Shown: piece by piece, positions 7,906 through 16,259 of the stretch | How the letters are laid out: each line of letters opens with the position of its first letter | Numbering within the stretch: position 1 is the first letter of the stretch | Assembly: GCF_004309735.1 (NCBI RefSeq) | Contig: NZ_SIXC01000006.1 | Span: 103,447 to 156,638 of the forward strand | Source of the DNA: Desulfovibrio legallii | Lineage (GTDB): Bacteria > Desulfobacterota > Desulfovibrionia > Desulfovibrionales > Desulfovibrionaceae | DNA length: 53,192 nucleotides | Reading direction: 5' to 3' | Notes under the pieces: model-generated | What the model was told of the DNA's origin: nothing | The model's input: the letters and a program-made list of their open reading frames with translations, nothing else | The model's database searches: none | Translations under genes and position numbers: made by a program

Positions 7906-8625
7906 TTAAAATGGCCAGATATTGTCCATGAGTCTGGTGAACCAGCCGGGCTTCTGCTTGTCCGAGAGCACGCCCTTGCCGTAGTATTCAATGCTGGCGT
8001 CGGCGATCTGGGTGGAGAGCACGCTGTTGTCGGCACTCACGTCCTTGCTGCGGATCATGCCGCGCACCACCATATATTCGGTTTCTTCATTGACGCGGAT
8101 TTCGCGCGCGCCTTCAATTTCCATCAGGCCGCCGGGCAGCACGCGAATGACGCGAGTGGCCAGGGCGGTGGTCACGTAGTTTTCGCGTTTGGTCTTGCCG
8201 GTGCCGGTGAGGTCGCTTTTGGAGCCGGTGTTCAGCACGGGCAGGCCCACGGTGCTCTGGGGGCCGATGCCGGTGAAGGGAAGGAAGCCCACCTTGCTTT
8301 TGCCGAACATGGCGCTCACCTGGTAGTCGTTGCTGCTGTCCTTGTCTGCCGTGGTTTCAGCCTTGTTCTGGGCTTTGGTGCTTTCCACCAGTTTGACCAC
8401 CACCAGGTCGCCCACGCGGCGGGCGCGACTGTCGGAAAAGAGCGTGTCCTGTTCGCTGGCGGCAAAGATGGAGCCGGGGTTGTCCGCGGCGTTGGTTTCC
8501 TGCCGGTATTCCTGGGGCGGGGCCGCCGGGGGGTGCAGGGCGGGCCGCCGGTGAGGGCTGCCGCCGCAGGCGGCGCACAGCATAAAGGTCAGCGCCAGAA
8601 GGGGGATGGTGTAACGTGCCTGCAT
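7906..8625 (-). CDS. flgH: Flagellar L-ring protein FlgH
   Basis: FlgH forms the outer-membrane L ring around the flagellar rod. The 239-residue protein starts with a lipoprotein signal whose lipobox LCAAC puts the lipidated cysteine at residue 20. The mature part has GSIFAASEQDTLFSDSRARR and VGDLVVVKLVE, typical for the family, and ends near YYGKGVLSDKQKPGWFTRLMDNIWPF-like sequence as FlgH proteins do. The start at 8625 follows CAGGAGAAGG; a longer reading lacks a ribosome site. It is the last gene of the flgF-flgG-flgA-flgH run; no flgI follows in the window. Confidence 0.95.
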   Translation of the reverse strand: MQARYTIPLLALTFMLCAACGGSPHRRPALHPPAAPPQEYRQETNAADNPGSIFAASEQDTLFSDSRARRVGDLVVVKLVESTKAQNKAETTADKDSSNDYQVSAMFGKSKVGFLPFTGIGPQSTVGLPVLNTGSKSDLTGTGKTKRENYVTTALATRVIRVLPGGLMEIEGAREIRVNEETEYMVVRGMIRSKDVSADNSVLSTQIADASIEYYGKGVLSDKQKPGWFTRLMDNIWPF

Positions 8626-8672
8626 GGCCTTCTCCTGTTGGGCAGGGCGCGGCATCCGGCAAAGGACGCGCG

Positions 8673-9953
8673 CTAGTGTATTTCCACGGTGCTGCCGTCG
8701 CGCACTATGGCATAGACCTGCTTTTTGGTTTGCAAATTCCGCACCGGAATAGTGGCTCCCGGTTCGCCGTCGTTCAGGGCCTGGGCCTGGGTAGTGATGC
8801 GCAGGTTGCCGCGCGCGTAGATCAGGTTGACCACGTCGCCGCGCCGTACCATAAGCTGGCTGGCCAGGTCGCTTTGCAGTATGGGTTCGCCCGCGCTGAG
8901 CCCGCGCGTGAGCTGCCAGGGACCGCCGCGCCCGTCCCAGGGCACGGAACGCAGCTGACTGGCATTGACCTTGAGAAAGGTGACGGACTGGGCCGTGAGA
9001 GCGTCGCCCTTGTTCATGGCCTGAACGGCGGCAGGCACCGTGACCCAGAGGGTCAGGTTGGCCGTGCCCGCCAGGCGGCGCAGCACCGTGCCGTCGGCTT
9101 CTTCCACGGCAAAACGCAGAGAAACGCGCCCCGGTGAAAGGCGGCCCGGCTCCAGCTGCACGCGCTGTCGGCTGTGGGCCAGAAAAATATAGTCAGGCAG
9201 GCGAAATTCGTTCAGCTCGGCTTCGCCGGGCATGGCGGCCAGCTGCGGCGTCAGGCTTTTGACGACGTAGGCCCGCAGATCATCTTCCTGAAAGACCAGA
9301 CCGCCGCGCTGGATGGACAGCGATGTGGGCAAAATGCAGCGGCCGGCCACCTCCGGCCCCAGGGCCTGGCGCAGGGCGTAGGAAAGTCGTGAACGGTTGA
9401 CCTGCAGGGGTTTGCCCTCCTGCGTGGGAGCGGGCCACAGCGGCTTGGCGCGCAGCTGCTCCCAGAGGGATTGGTCCATGCGGCCCAGGGGCACGGCTAT
9501 TTCGCCCAGCAGCACCGTGTCGGCGTGGACCACGGCGGCGGGCAGGATTTTAAGCCGCCAGTCGTCCTGTCCAAGGATGCTGACCTGGCCATCGGCCGCC
9601 AGGGGCGTCTGGCCATTGGCCAGCAGAGTCCCGGTCCTGGCGGCGCGTACCTTTTGGGCGTCGGGGGGCAGGGCGATGCGCGCCACGTTGTCTTGTTGGC
9701 CCAGCTGGTGTTTGATCTGGCTGGGGGAGCGCCGATGGTCGCGGTCGTTGTCCTGCCATACGGCCTGCGGCACGCCGCCCGTGGGCCCGGCCAGGGACGG
9801 CCGCGCCGACACAGAGAGCAGCAGGGTTGCCGCCAGCAGGAGGGGCAGGGCGCGGCGTCCGAAGCTGTGGAGCCGTGCGGTTGCAGGCGTCGGGGCCGTG
9901 CCGAAAACCGGTCTGCCGCAAAGGGATAGCAGGGCGCGCCACATAGTCCGCAT
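8673..9953 (-). CDS. flgA: Flagellar P-ring assembly chaperone FlgA
   Basis: FlgA is a periplasmic chaperone for assembly of the P ring. The product is 426 residues, about twice the enterobacterial protein. It has a hydrophobic export segment near residues 35-52. The C-terminal third has the SAF domain: VQAMNKGDALTAQSVTFLKV, then GEPILQSDLASQLMVRRGDVV and a closing KQVYAIVRDGSTVEIH. The central region (VNRSRLSYALRQALG) is the additional N-terminal extension. The start is five bases after the flgG stop, with AAGGCGG close by; ATG 9944 is an alternative. Translation is probably coupled to flgG. Confidence 0.9.
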   Translation of the reverse strand: MRTMWRALLSLCGRPVFGTAPTPATARLHSFGRRALPLLLAATLLLSVSARPSLAGPTGGVPQAVWQDNDRDHRRSPSQIKHQLGQQDNVARIALPPDAQKVRAARTGTLLANGQTPLAADGQVSILGQDDWRLKILPAAVVHADTVLLGEIAVPLGRMDQSLWEQLRAKPLWPAPTQEGKPLQVNRSRLSYALRQALGPEVAGRCILPTSLSIQRGGLVFQEDDLRAYVVKSLTPQLAAMPGEAELNEFRLPDYIFLAHSRQRVQLEPGRLSPGRVSLRFAVEEADGTVLRRLAGTANLTLWVTVPAAVQAMNKGDALTAQSVTFLKVNASQLRSVPWDGRGGPWQLTRGLSAGEPILQSDLASQLMVRRGDVVNLIYARGNLRITTQAQALNDGEPGATIPVRNLQTKKQVYAIVRDGSTVEIH

Positions 9954-9958
9954 CCGCC

Positions 9959-10744
9959 TTAGCTGCGCTTGAGCTGCACCGCGATGCCCAGCATGGAGTC
10001 AGAGGTCTGGATGGATTTGGAATTGACCTCATAGGCGCGCTGGCCCACGATCATGTTGACCATTTCGTCCACCACTTCCACGTTGGACATTTCCAGAAAG
10101 CCCTGAGCCAGGGTGCCCACGTTGTCCGTGCCGGGCACGCCTTCCACGGCGTCGCCGGAAGCCTCGGTGGGGGTAAAGAGGTTGCGGCCGCGCGCGTCCA
10201 GCCCGGCAGGGTTGATAAAGGTATAGAGGGGTATTTCGGCCCCGGCCAGTTCCTGCCCCTGGGCGTCCAGAGCCGCAATGTGTCCGGAAGAGGAGATGGA
10301 GACGGTCTTGGTTTCGGCGGGCACGGCAAATTCCGGCTGGAGGATATAGCCGTTGGCCGTGACCACGGTGCCGTCCTGGTTGAGCTTGAAGGAACCCGCC
10401 CTAGTGTACATGAGCTCGCCGTTCACATCCACCTGAAAGAAGCCGTCGCCTTCAATGGCGACATCCAGGGCGTTGCCCGTATTCTGAAAGTCGCCCTGGG
10501 TAAAGAATTTGTGCACAGCCGTGGGGCGGGTGCCCAGGCCCACCTGAATGCCTACGGGCAGACGGTTGTCGCCTTCAGTGATGGACCCGGCCATGCGCAT
10601 GGTCTGGTACATAAGGTCTTCGAATTCAGCGCGGCTTTTCTTGAAGCCCGTGGTGTTCACGTTGGCCAGGTTGTTGGAAATGACGTCTATGTTGAGCTGT
10701 TGGGCCACCATGCCGGTGGCGCCTGTCCAGAGAGAACGCATCAT
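9959..10744 (-). CDS. flgG: Flagellar distal rod protein FlgG
   Basis: FlgG builds the distal rod of the flagellar axial structure. The 261-residue protein has the rod/hook N-terminal motif NNLANVNTTGFKKSRAEFEDL and the C-terminal axial helix motif EVVDEMVNMIVGQRAYEVNSK, both diagnostic. Residues near 60-80 contain VGLGTRPTAVHKFFTQG. AAGGAGC lies seven bases before the first of two tandem ATGs. It is 33 bases downstream of flgF and five bases before flgA. Confidence 0.97.
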   Translation of the reverse strand: MMRSLWTGATGMVAQQLNIDVISNNLANVNTTGFKKSRAEFEDLMYQTMRMAGSITEGDNRLPVGIQVGLGTRPTAVHKFFTQGDFQNTGNALDVAIEGDGFFQVDVNGELMYTRAGSFKLNQDGTVVTANGYILQPEFAVPAETKTVSISSSGHIAALDAQGQELAGAEIPLYTFINPAGLDARGRNLFTPTEASGDAVEGVPGTDNVGTLAQGFLEMSNVEVVDEMVNMIVGQRAYEVNSKSIQTSDSMLGIAVQLKRS

Positions 10745-10777
10745 AAGAGAAGCTCCTTGCTGTGCGGCGCGTCGGGG

Positions 10778-11575
10778 TTAGCCCTGGCGGCGGCCGACCT
10801 TTTCCGTGGCGTTGCGGTCCAGGCTGTCGGAGGTCTGCATGACTTTTTGATAGGCCTCAAACTGCCGCTGCACTTCGATCATGTTGACCATTTCCGAAAC
10901 CACCTCCACGTTGGCCGCCTCGGTAAACCCCTGTTCCAGACGCGCGCCGTCCAGGTAGGCGTTGCCTTCGGCCACCTGCACATTCTGCCGGGGCCGGTAG
11001 AGGTTGTCGCCCTGTTTTTCCAGATTCTGCAGGTTGTCCACATTGACCAGGGCCAGCTGGTCCACCAGCGCGCCGTCGGCCAGCACTTGCCCGTCGCCGC
11101 TGATCTGAATGTTGCGCGTGCCGGGCGGGATGACGATGTTGCCGCCGCCCAGCCCCTGCACCGTATAGCCCTGCGGCGTCATGAGCACGCCGTCGGCATT
11201 GAGCGAGAAGGCTCCGTTGCGGGTAAGAAAGGCCCCATTGGGCGTGGTCACGCGGAAAAAGGCGTTTTCGCCGTTGATGGCCACGTCCAGCGCGTTGCCG
11301 GTAAACTGCATGGACCCCTGAGAGAAGTCCGTGCGCGCTACGGCTATGCGCGCTCTGGCGGCATTGTGCGGCTCCGGGAACAGGGGCTTGGAGCGCAGGT
11401 TGAGAATGGGCTCACGGATTTCGTCATGGGCGTAGGTGACCATGGTATCCTTGAAGGCCAGGGTGTCGCGCTTGTAGCCGCGCGTGTTCACGTTCGCCAA
11501 ATTATTGGCGATGAAATTCATCCGGTGTTCGGTGGTCAGCGCGCCGAACAGCCCGCTGTACATGCCCGCCTGCAT
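10778..11575 (-). CDS. flgF: Flagellar proximal rod protein FlgF
   Basis: FlgF is a proximal rod subunit. The 265-residue product has NFIANNLANVNTRGYKRDTL at the N-terminus and VVSEMVNMIEVQRQFEAYQK near the C-terminus. The N-terminal GMYSGLFGALTTEHRMN is typical of FlgF rather than FlgG. The start at 11575 has AAGGAGC upstream. It is the first gene of the operon, with a sigma-54-type promoter 85 to 100 bases upstream. Confidence 0.95.
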   Translation of the reverse strand: MQAGMYSGLFGALTTEHRMNFIANNLANVNTRGYKRDTLAFKDTMVTYAHDEIREPILNLRSKPLFPEPHNAARARIAVARTDFSQGSMQFTGNALDVAINGENAFFRVTTPNGAFLTRNGAFSLNADGVLMTPQGYTVQGLGGGNIVIPPGTRNIQISGDGQVLADGALVDQLALVNVDNLQNLEKQGDNLYRPRQNVQVAEGNAYLDGARLEQGFTEAANVEVVSEMVNMIEVQRQFEAYQKVMQTSDSLDRNATEKVGRRQG

Positions 11576-11659
11576 AGTCTTGCTCCTTGGTTGGCAGCCC
11601 CGCGCCGTAGGGCGACGCGGCTGTCGTGCGCGGACCTGACGGCCCTTGGCAGATTTGTA

Positions 11660-11675
11660 TGCAAAGAGCGAGCCA
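11660..11675 (-). promoter_or_regulatory. Sigma-54 (RpoN) type promoter for flgFGAH
   Basis: Read on the minus strand: TGGCTC, five bases, TTGCA, matching the -24/-12 consensus TGGCAC-N5-TTGCW with one change and correct spacing. It lies just after the terminator of the upstream membrane-protein gene and points into flgF. Sigma-54 control of rod/hook genes is usual in proteobacteria with this flagellar hierarchy. Confidence 0.75.
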
Positions 11676-11680
11676 GAAAA

Positions 11681-11722
11681 GAAAAAAAACGGAACGCCCC
11701 GGCGCTTGCGGCGGCCGGGGCG
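11681..11722 (-). terminator. Rho-independent terminator of the upstream membrane-protein gene
   Basis: On the minus strand a GCCCCGGC arm pairs with GCCGGGGC, followed by GTTCCG and a run of eight T. It ends the transcript of the gene at 11775-12767 and insulates the flagellar promoter. Confidence 0.8.
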
Positions 11723-11774
11723 ATTGCTGCGGGTAAAAATTGACGAACTGTTCCGCCGCTGGGGCGGGTGCGGC

Positions 11775-12767
11775 CTACTGCGCCAGACGCAGCACAAAGG
11801 GCAGGCTCTGGCGTACCAGCAGAAAAAAGATGGCCAGGAAGTTGAGCCAGAGAATGCGGCGCGGCGCGCGCAGCGCGAAAATCAGAATCCAGCAGGCAAT
11901 GGCCAGGGTCAGGGGCGTCAGGCCCAGAGCCTCCGCCGCCACGTCCGGGGGCAAGGGGCCGGGCCGCAGAGAAATGCCCACAAACAGGCCCCAGCGGTCC
12001 AGACAGCGGGGAATGTAGCCGAGAAAGGCCCACAGGGCGCACCAGCGCCCGGCCTTGCGTAAGGCATCCGTTTCAAGGGGCGTGCCTTCCGGCCCCTTGC
12101 GCAGCCGGGTCAGAACCAGCAGGGCCGCCGCGCCCGCCGGGCCCAGAGCGGCGAACAGGTCGTGGAGGGATGTGGAAAGCACGGCCTGAGCAGCCGTGCT
12201 CAGTTCCATACCTTGCGGCAGCCCGGCAAAGGGCCAGCGCGGCAGGGTCAGGGCGGTAAAAAAGCAGATCAGCGCCGCCAGAGCCAGACACAGGCGGCTG
12301 CGAAATTCCGGTTCTTCCCATTGGCTCAGGGCCGGGTCCGGGGCGATTTTTTTGCCCTTGGCGCGACGCTGGTCCACCGGCGGCAGGGCGGGCAGGGGGG
12401 CTGCGGCGTCTGCCTTCAGATAAAAAAACAGGCAGACCATGCCCGCCAGCCAGGCCAGCACGGCAGTGGTGGCGGGCAGCATGACCGGGTGCAAGGGGTA
12501 AAGGCCCGTAAGCCCGGCCGGGCCGCGCAGTTGCACCAGCAGGCCCAGGTGCTCGCCCAGCGTGCAGACGATGCCCAGGGGGGCCAGGCGGAAGGCCAGC
12601 CGGGCCATGCGCCCGGCCCCGAAGGCGCAGAGACGGGCGTTGCCGCGCCGCCCGGCCAGCAGGGTCAGGATCAGGATGCCGGGCAGGCCCGCAGCGGCCG
12701 CCGCCCCCAGGGAAAGGATGCTTAACAGCCACTGCCAATAGAGAAACCAGGTGGAAAACGTGTGCAT
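11775..12767 (-). CDS. Multi-pass inner-membrane protein, unknown function
   Basis: A 330-residue hydrophobic protein with roughly eight predicted membrane helices (for example LLSILSLGAAAAAGLPGILI near residue 15 and LALAALICFFTALTL mid-protein). An arginine/lysine-rich cytoplasmic loop with QRRAKGKKIAPDP lies near residue 150. I do not recognise a family. The start at 12767 is set by the first hydrophobic helix, but the ribosome site there is weak (AAGAG), so the exact start is uncertain. It sits between the flagellar operon and divergent mntP, and its own terminator separates it from flgF. Confidence 0.75.
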   Translation of the reverse strand: MHTFSTWFLYWQWLLSILSLGAAAAAGLPGILILTLLAGRRGNARLCAFGAGRMARLAFRLAPLGIVCTLGEHLGLLVQLRGPAGLTGLYPLHPVMLPATTAVLAWLAGMVCLFFYLKADAAAPLPALPPVDQRRAKGKKIAPDPALSQWEEPEFRSRLCLALAALICFFTALTLPRWPFAGLPQGMELSTAAQAVLSTSLHDLFAALGPAGAAALLVLTRLRKGPEGTPLETDALRKAGRWCALWAFLGYIPRCLDRWGLFVGISLRPGPLPPDVAAEALGLTPLTLAIACWILIFALRAPRRILWLNFLAIFFLLVRQSLPFVLRLAQ

Positions 12768-13026
12768 GGCCGCTCTTGTATCTTGTAGCGGCTTTGGCCG
12801 CAAGGGCGGGGGCCGTGCGGCCATGCCCGCAGTGCTTCCGCGTTGGGTGTTTCCAATAGGACCGGCCACCCCGTGGTGCAGGCGCGACCGCAGTCGCCCG
12901 ACCCTTGCAGGCTGCCATGTGCGGCCAAATCTGCAGCGTCCGTGCGCCCGGCCAGAGCCGGACAAGTCTGAACGTCGCGGAACCAGTCCGTACAGATGCG
13001 GGTCGGCAAGGCCGTGGGCCACGCTC
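12768..13026. other. Intergenic region between the membrane protein and mntP
   Basis: Together with the mntP promoter and leader this leaves 335 bases without a gene. I see no conserved riboswitch core here (I looked for the yybP-ykoY manganese element expected before mntP and did not find its GGGGAGUA core), no repeat and no tRNA. Confidence 0.5.
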
Positions 13027-13055
13027 TTGCGGGGTGTTCCTTCCTGACTTATACT
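13027..13055 (+). promoter_or_regulatory. Sigma-70 type promoter for mntP
   Basis: TTGCGG at 13027-13032 and TATACT at 13050-13055 are separated by 17 bases. The predicted start near 13062 leaves a leader of about 40 bases before the mntP ATG. Confidence 0.6.
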
Positions 13056-13102
13056 CATGGCTTGCGGCCCGTTGCGGGCCATGGGTCGGAAGAAGGAGCG
13101 TT

Positions 13103-13687
13103 ATGTCTGTCCTCGCCATTCTTGGGTTGGCCCTGGCCCTTTCCATGGACGCCTTTGCCGTGGCTGTGGCTTCGGGCTGTGCGCTGCGCGCGCCCAGTGC
13201 TGGGCAATATTTGCGGCTTTCAGGGGCCTTTGGTTTTTTTCAGTTTGCCATGCCGGTGCTGGGCTGGGGTCTGGGCCTTTCCGTGCGGGGCTACATGGAG
13301 GCCTGGGACCACTGGATAGCCTTTGCCCTGCTGGCCTGGATCGGCGGCAAGATGGTGTTTTCCGGCTCTGCCGCCTGGCGGGGGCGTGCGGCCTGTGCGC
13401 GCCCCGCTGTGGACCCGGCGGCCGGGCGCAATTTGCTGTTGCTGAGCGTGGCCACCAGTGTGGACGCCCTGGCCGTGGGTCTTTCCTTTGCCATTCTGGG
13501 CACTCCGGTCTGGGGTCCGGCGTTCTGCATCGGCCTGGTCTGTGCATTGGTTACGGCCTGCGGCGTATTTCTGGGCAAGACTCTGGCCAACATCTGTTCG
13601 CTCAACGCCTGGGCCGAACTGCTGGGCGGGCTGACCTTGCTGGTCATAGCCTGTAATATCCTGCGGGAGCACAGCGCCTTCGGCTGA
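13103..13687 (+). CDS. mntP: Manganese efflux pump MntP
   Basis: MntP exports Mn2+ across the inner membrane. The 194-residue protein has six hydrophobic segments. It has the paired family motifs, SMDAFAVAVASGC near residue 13 and SVATSVDALAVGLSF near residue 115, whose aspartates are important for transport. GGAG is seven bases before the ATG at 13103. Longer readings in this frame start inside noncoding sequence. Mn-responsive control is likely in the family, but no manganese riboswitch is visible. Confidence 0.93.
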   Translation: MSVLAILGLALALSMDAFAVAVASGCALRAPSAGQYLRLSGAFGFFQFAMPVLGWGLGLSVRGYMEAWDHWIAFALLAWIGGKMVFSGSAAWRGRAACARPAVDPAAGRNLLLLSVATSVDALAVGLSFAILGTPVWGPAFCIGLVCALVTACGVFLGKTLANICSLNAWAELLGGLTLLVIACNILREHSAFG

Positions 13688-13745
13688 GGCTTTGCTCCGG
13701 CCGTCCCGGCGCAGCATGGTTTCATCTACTGATGGAGGAATTGTT

Positions 13746-14156
13746 ATGGCAACCGTCAGCGCCACGTATCTGGGGGATCTGCGTGTGGAATGCGTCCACA
13801 ACCAGAGCGGCACCAGAATCATCACCGACGCCCCCACGGACAATCAGGGCAAGGGCGCGTCCTTTTCGCCCACGGACCTCTGCGCCACAGCTCTTGGGGC
13901 CTGCGCCATGACCATCATCGGCATTTATGCCCAAAGCCACGGCGTGGACATTACTGGCACAACCATGAACATCACCAAGACCATGAGTGCAGACCCGCGC
14001 CGCATCGGCAAGGTGGAAGTGGTCTTTGACATGCCCGACAGGGACTATTCCCAGAAGGAAAAGACCATTATGGAACGCTGCACCCAGACCTGCCCCGTGC
14101 ACTTGACCCTGCACCCGGACGTGGAGCAGGTCTTTACCTTCCACTGGCAACGCTGA
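13746..14156 (+). CDS. OsmC family peroxide/thiol stress protein (first of a tandem pair)
   Basis: OsmC/Ohr proteins reduce organic hydroperoxides using two cysteines. The 136-residue product has the first reactive cysteine in ATALGACAMTIIG near residue 56 and the second in TCPVHLTLHPDVEQVF near the C-terminus. GGAGGAATTGTT precedes the ATG at 13746. The next gene is a paralogue of the same length and motif layout, indicating a local duplication. No regulator is encoded beside them. Confidence 0.9.
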   Translation: MATVSATYLGDLRVECVHNQSGTRIITDAPTDNQGKGASFSPTDLCATALGACAMTIIGIYAQSHGVDITGTTMNITKTMSADPRRIGKVEVVFDMPDRDYSQKEKTIMERCTQTCPVHLTLHPDVEQVFTFHWQR

Positions 14157-14222
14157 CGGGGACGGCCCGTCTTTGCGCCCTTTTGCCGCGCGGTCGCACC
14201 GCGTGTTTTTATGGAGGTTCCC

Positions 14223-14636
14223 ATGAGCAACGCCAGAATCAAGTACCTTGGCAATATGCGTATGGAATGCGTGCACCCCGGCAGCGGCGCACGACTGGAA
14301 GTGACGCCCACCAAGGATCACGGCGGCCAGGAAGACAGCTTCTCGCCCGTGGATCTTTGCGTGGCCTCCCTGGGCTGCTGCGCTTCCACGGTGATAGCGG
14401 GCTACGCCGCCCACCACAACCTGGACGTGACGGGTATGGAAACGGACGTGAACGCCGTCATGCACGAAGGCTCGCCCGCGCGTCTGGGGCGGGTGGAAGT
14501 GGTCTTTCATATGCCGGATCGGCCCTTCAGCGCCAAGGACAAGACCGTGCTTGCGCGCGTGGTTCAGACCTGCCCCGTGCACCACAGCCTGCACCCCGAT
14601 GTGGAGCAGGTCTTTACCTTTGATTGGAAGAAGTAG
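14223..14636 (+). CDS. OsmC family peroxide/thiol stress protein (second of a tandem pair)
   Basis: A 137-residue paralogue of the preceding gene, with the reactive cysteines in SLGCCASTVIAG and QTCPVHHSLHPDVEQVF. The shared ends and spacing show a tandem duplication that has diverged considerably, so the two may have different substrates. TGGAGG at 14211-14216 sits correctly for the ATG at 14223, which I prefer to the in-frame ATG at 14211. It is 36 bases upstream of glmU and may be co-transcribed with it. Confidence 0.9.
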   Translation: MSNARIKYLGNMRMECVHPGSGARLEVTPTKDHGGQEDSFSPVDLCVASLGCCASTVIAGYAAHHNLDVTGMETDVNAVMHEGSPARLGRVEVVFHMPDRPFSAKDKTVLARVVQTCPVHHSLHPDVEQVFTFDWKK

Positions 14637-14672
14637 CGGACGCGCAGTCCGTTATTTTTCAAGGAGCAAACC

Positions 14673-16025
14673 ATGCCGAAGACTGCGGCGTTGATTCTGG
14701 CGGCGGGCAAGGGCACCCGCATGCATTCCGACAAGCCCAAAGTGCTGCAAACCCTTCTGGGCGAGCCCATGCTGGCTTGCGTGCTGGAGGCCCTGCGCCC
14801 CGTTTTTGGCGAGGACGTCTGGATTGTGGCCGGGCACCGGGCCGATCTGGTGCAGGCCGCCTTTCCCCAGGCGCGCTTCGTGCTGCAGAAGGAACAGCTG
14901 GGCACGGGCCACGCCCTGCTGCAGGCCTTGCCCGCGCTGACAGAAGCGGGCTGCAGCCAAGTGCTGGTGGTCAACGGCGATGTGCCCTTGCTTTCTGAAA
15001 GTCTGGTGCGCCAGTTCCTGGCCGAGGGCATGGGCGCAGACCTGGCCTTCGCCACCATTGAGGTGGACAATCCCGGCGCTTACGGGCGGGTGGTGCGGCG
15101 GGACGACGCCGTGACCGCCATTGTGGAAGCTAAGGATTACGACCCCGCCCTGCTGGGCCCCGCAAGTAACGAGGTCAACGCCGGCATGTACCTGTGCGAT
15201 CTGGCCGCCGCGGCGCAACTGCTGCCCCAGGTGGGCAACAAAAACAAAAGCGGCGAGTACTACATCACAGACCTGGTGGCCCTGGCCGTGGCCCGCAAGT
15301 ACCGGGTGCGCGGCGTGCGCTGCGGGCGGGACGCGGCCCTGTTGGGCGTCAATGCGCCGCGGGAGCTGGCGCAGATGGAAGAGACTCTGCGGACCAGAAT
15401 AGTGGAAGGGCTGCTGGACGCCGGGGTCATGCTGCACGCCCCTGACGCCGTGCGGGTGGGCCCCAGGGCGCTGGTGGAGCCGGGCGCGGAGCTCACCGGC
15501 CCGTGCGAAATCTATGGCGTGAGCCGCGTGGCCCGCGGGGCCAGTGTGGCTTCGCACTGCCTAATCCGGGATTGCGAGCTGGCCGCCGGGGCCGAAGTGC
15601 GGTCTTTTTCGCATCTGGAAGGGGCTGTGGTGGGGCCCGGCGCGCTGGTGGGGCCCTTTGCCCGCCTGCGGCCCGGCGCGGTGCTGGAAGAAGCCTCCCA
15701 TGTGGGCAACTTTGTGGAGCTGAAAAAAACCCGCCTGGGCAGGGGGGCCAAGGCCAACCACCTCACCTATCTGGGTGATGCGGCCATCGGTGCGGGCAGC
15801 AATATCGGCGCAGGCACTATTACCTGCAACTACGACGGCAAGCACAAATACCAGACCTTCATTGGCGAGCGCGCCTTTATCGGCAGCAATACGGCCCTGG
15901 TGGCGCCCGTCAGCGTGGGCGAAGGCGCCCTGGTGGGGGCGGGTTCAGTCATCACCAAAGATGTGCCCGCGGGCGAGCTGGCCATAGCCAGGGGACGACA
16001 AAAAAACCTGCCCCGCAAAGGCTAG
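14673..16025 (+). CDS. glmU: Bifunctional UDP-N-acetylglucosamine pyrophosphorylase / glucosamine-1-phosphate acetyltransferase
   Basis: GlmU makes UDP-GlcNAc for peptidoglycan and lipopolysaccharide. The 450 residues are normal. The N-terminal uridyltransferase has LILAAGKGTRMHSDKPKVLQ, and EQLGTGHALLQA near residue 75. The C-terminal left-handed beta-helix acetyltransferase has NFVELKKTRLGRGAKANHLT, GAGTITCNYDGKHKYQT and GSVITKDVPAGELAIAR. GGAG precedes the ATG at 14673. The TAG stop lies within the CTAG opening of repeat A2, so the repeat supplies the stop codon. Confidence 0.97.
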   Translation: MPKTAALILAAGKGTRMHSDKPKVLQTLLGEPMLACVLEALRPVFGEDVWIVAGHRADLVQAAFPQARFVLQKEQLGTGHALLQALPALTEAGCSQVLVVNGDVPLLSESLVRQFLAEGMGADLAFATIEVDNPGAYGRVVRRDDAVTAIVEAKDYDPALLGPASNEVNAGMYLCDLAAAAQLLPQVGNKNKSGEYYITDLVALAVARKYRVRGVRCGRDAALLGVNAPRELAQMEETLRTRIVEGLLDAGVMLHAPDAVRVGPRALVEPGAELTGPCEIYGVSRVARGASVASHCLIRDCELAAGAEVRSFSHLEGAVVGPGALVGPFARLRPGAVLEEASHVGNFVELKKTRLGRGAKANHLTYLGDAAIGAGSNIGAGTITCNYDGKHKYQTFIGERAFIGSNTALVAPVSVGEGALVGAGSVITKDVPAGELAIARGRQKNLPRKG

Positions 16026-16150
16026 AGCAGTTAGCGAATGAAATGAGCTAACTGCTCTGCAAGGATTTTCTTGAAAATCCTTGCCACGAAATGCGAGAAG
16101 GCAGGCTTTTGCCTGCCGTAAGCGAGCATTTCAAGTGTTAAATGCTCTAG
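16022..16150 (+). repeat. Family A stem-loop repeat, copy 2 (best preserved)
   Basis: 129 bases bounded by CTAGAGCA and TGCTCTAG. Four perfect hairpins: AGAGCAGTTAGC/GCTAACTGCTCT (16024-16058); GCAAGGATTTTC/GAAAATCCTTGC with a TT loop (16059-16084); GGCAGGC/GCCTGCC with a TTTT loop (16100-16117); and GAGCATTT/AAATGCTC (16124-16147). Flanking CTAG at both ends fits insertion into CTAG with TA duplication, as IS630-type elements do. It encodes nothing. Confidence 0.92.
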
Positions 16151-16205
16151 TGCGGCTCTCGCGGCATCGCGCCGCAAGCTGCGCGGTAAAGGTTGCACCG
16201 CCTGT

Positions 16206-16236
16206 AAAAAATCCCCGGCACGCTCCGGGGTTTTTT
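16206..16236 (+). terminator. Rho-independent terminator after glmU and repeat A2
   Basis: CCCCGG and CCGGGG arms with a CACGCT loop are flanked by a run of A and a run of six T, so it can act in both directions. It ends the glmU transcript before the zapB-like promoter. Confidence 0.85.
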
Positions 16237-16259
16237 ATGACCTTGGGGCATCTCCTTTC

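Noticed and set aside
12768-13102. A manganese (yybP-ykoY) riboswitch before mntP.
   Set aside because: The expected conserved core and paired helices are not visible; only a sigma-70 promoter is seen.
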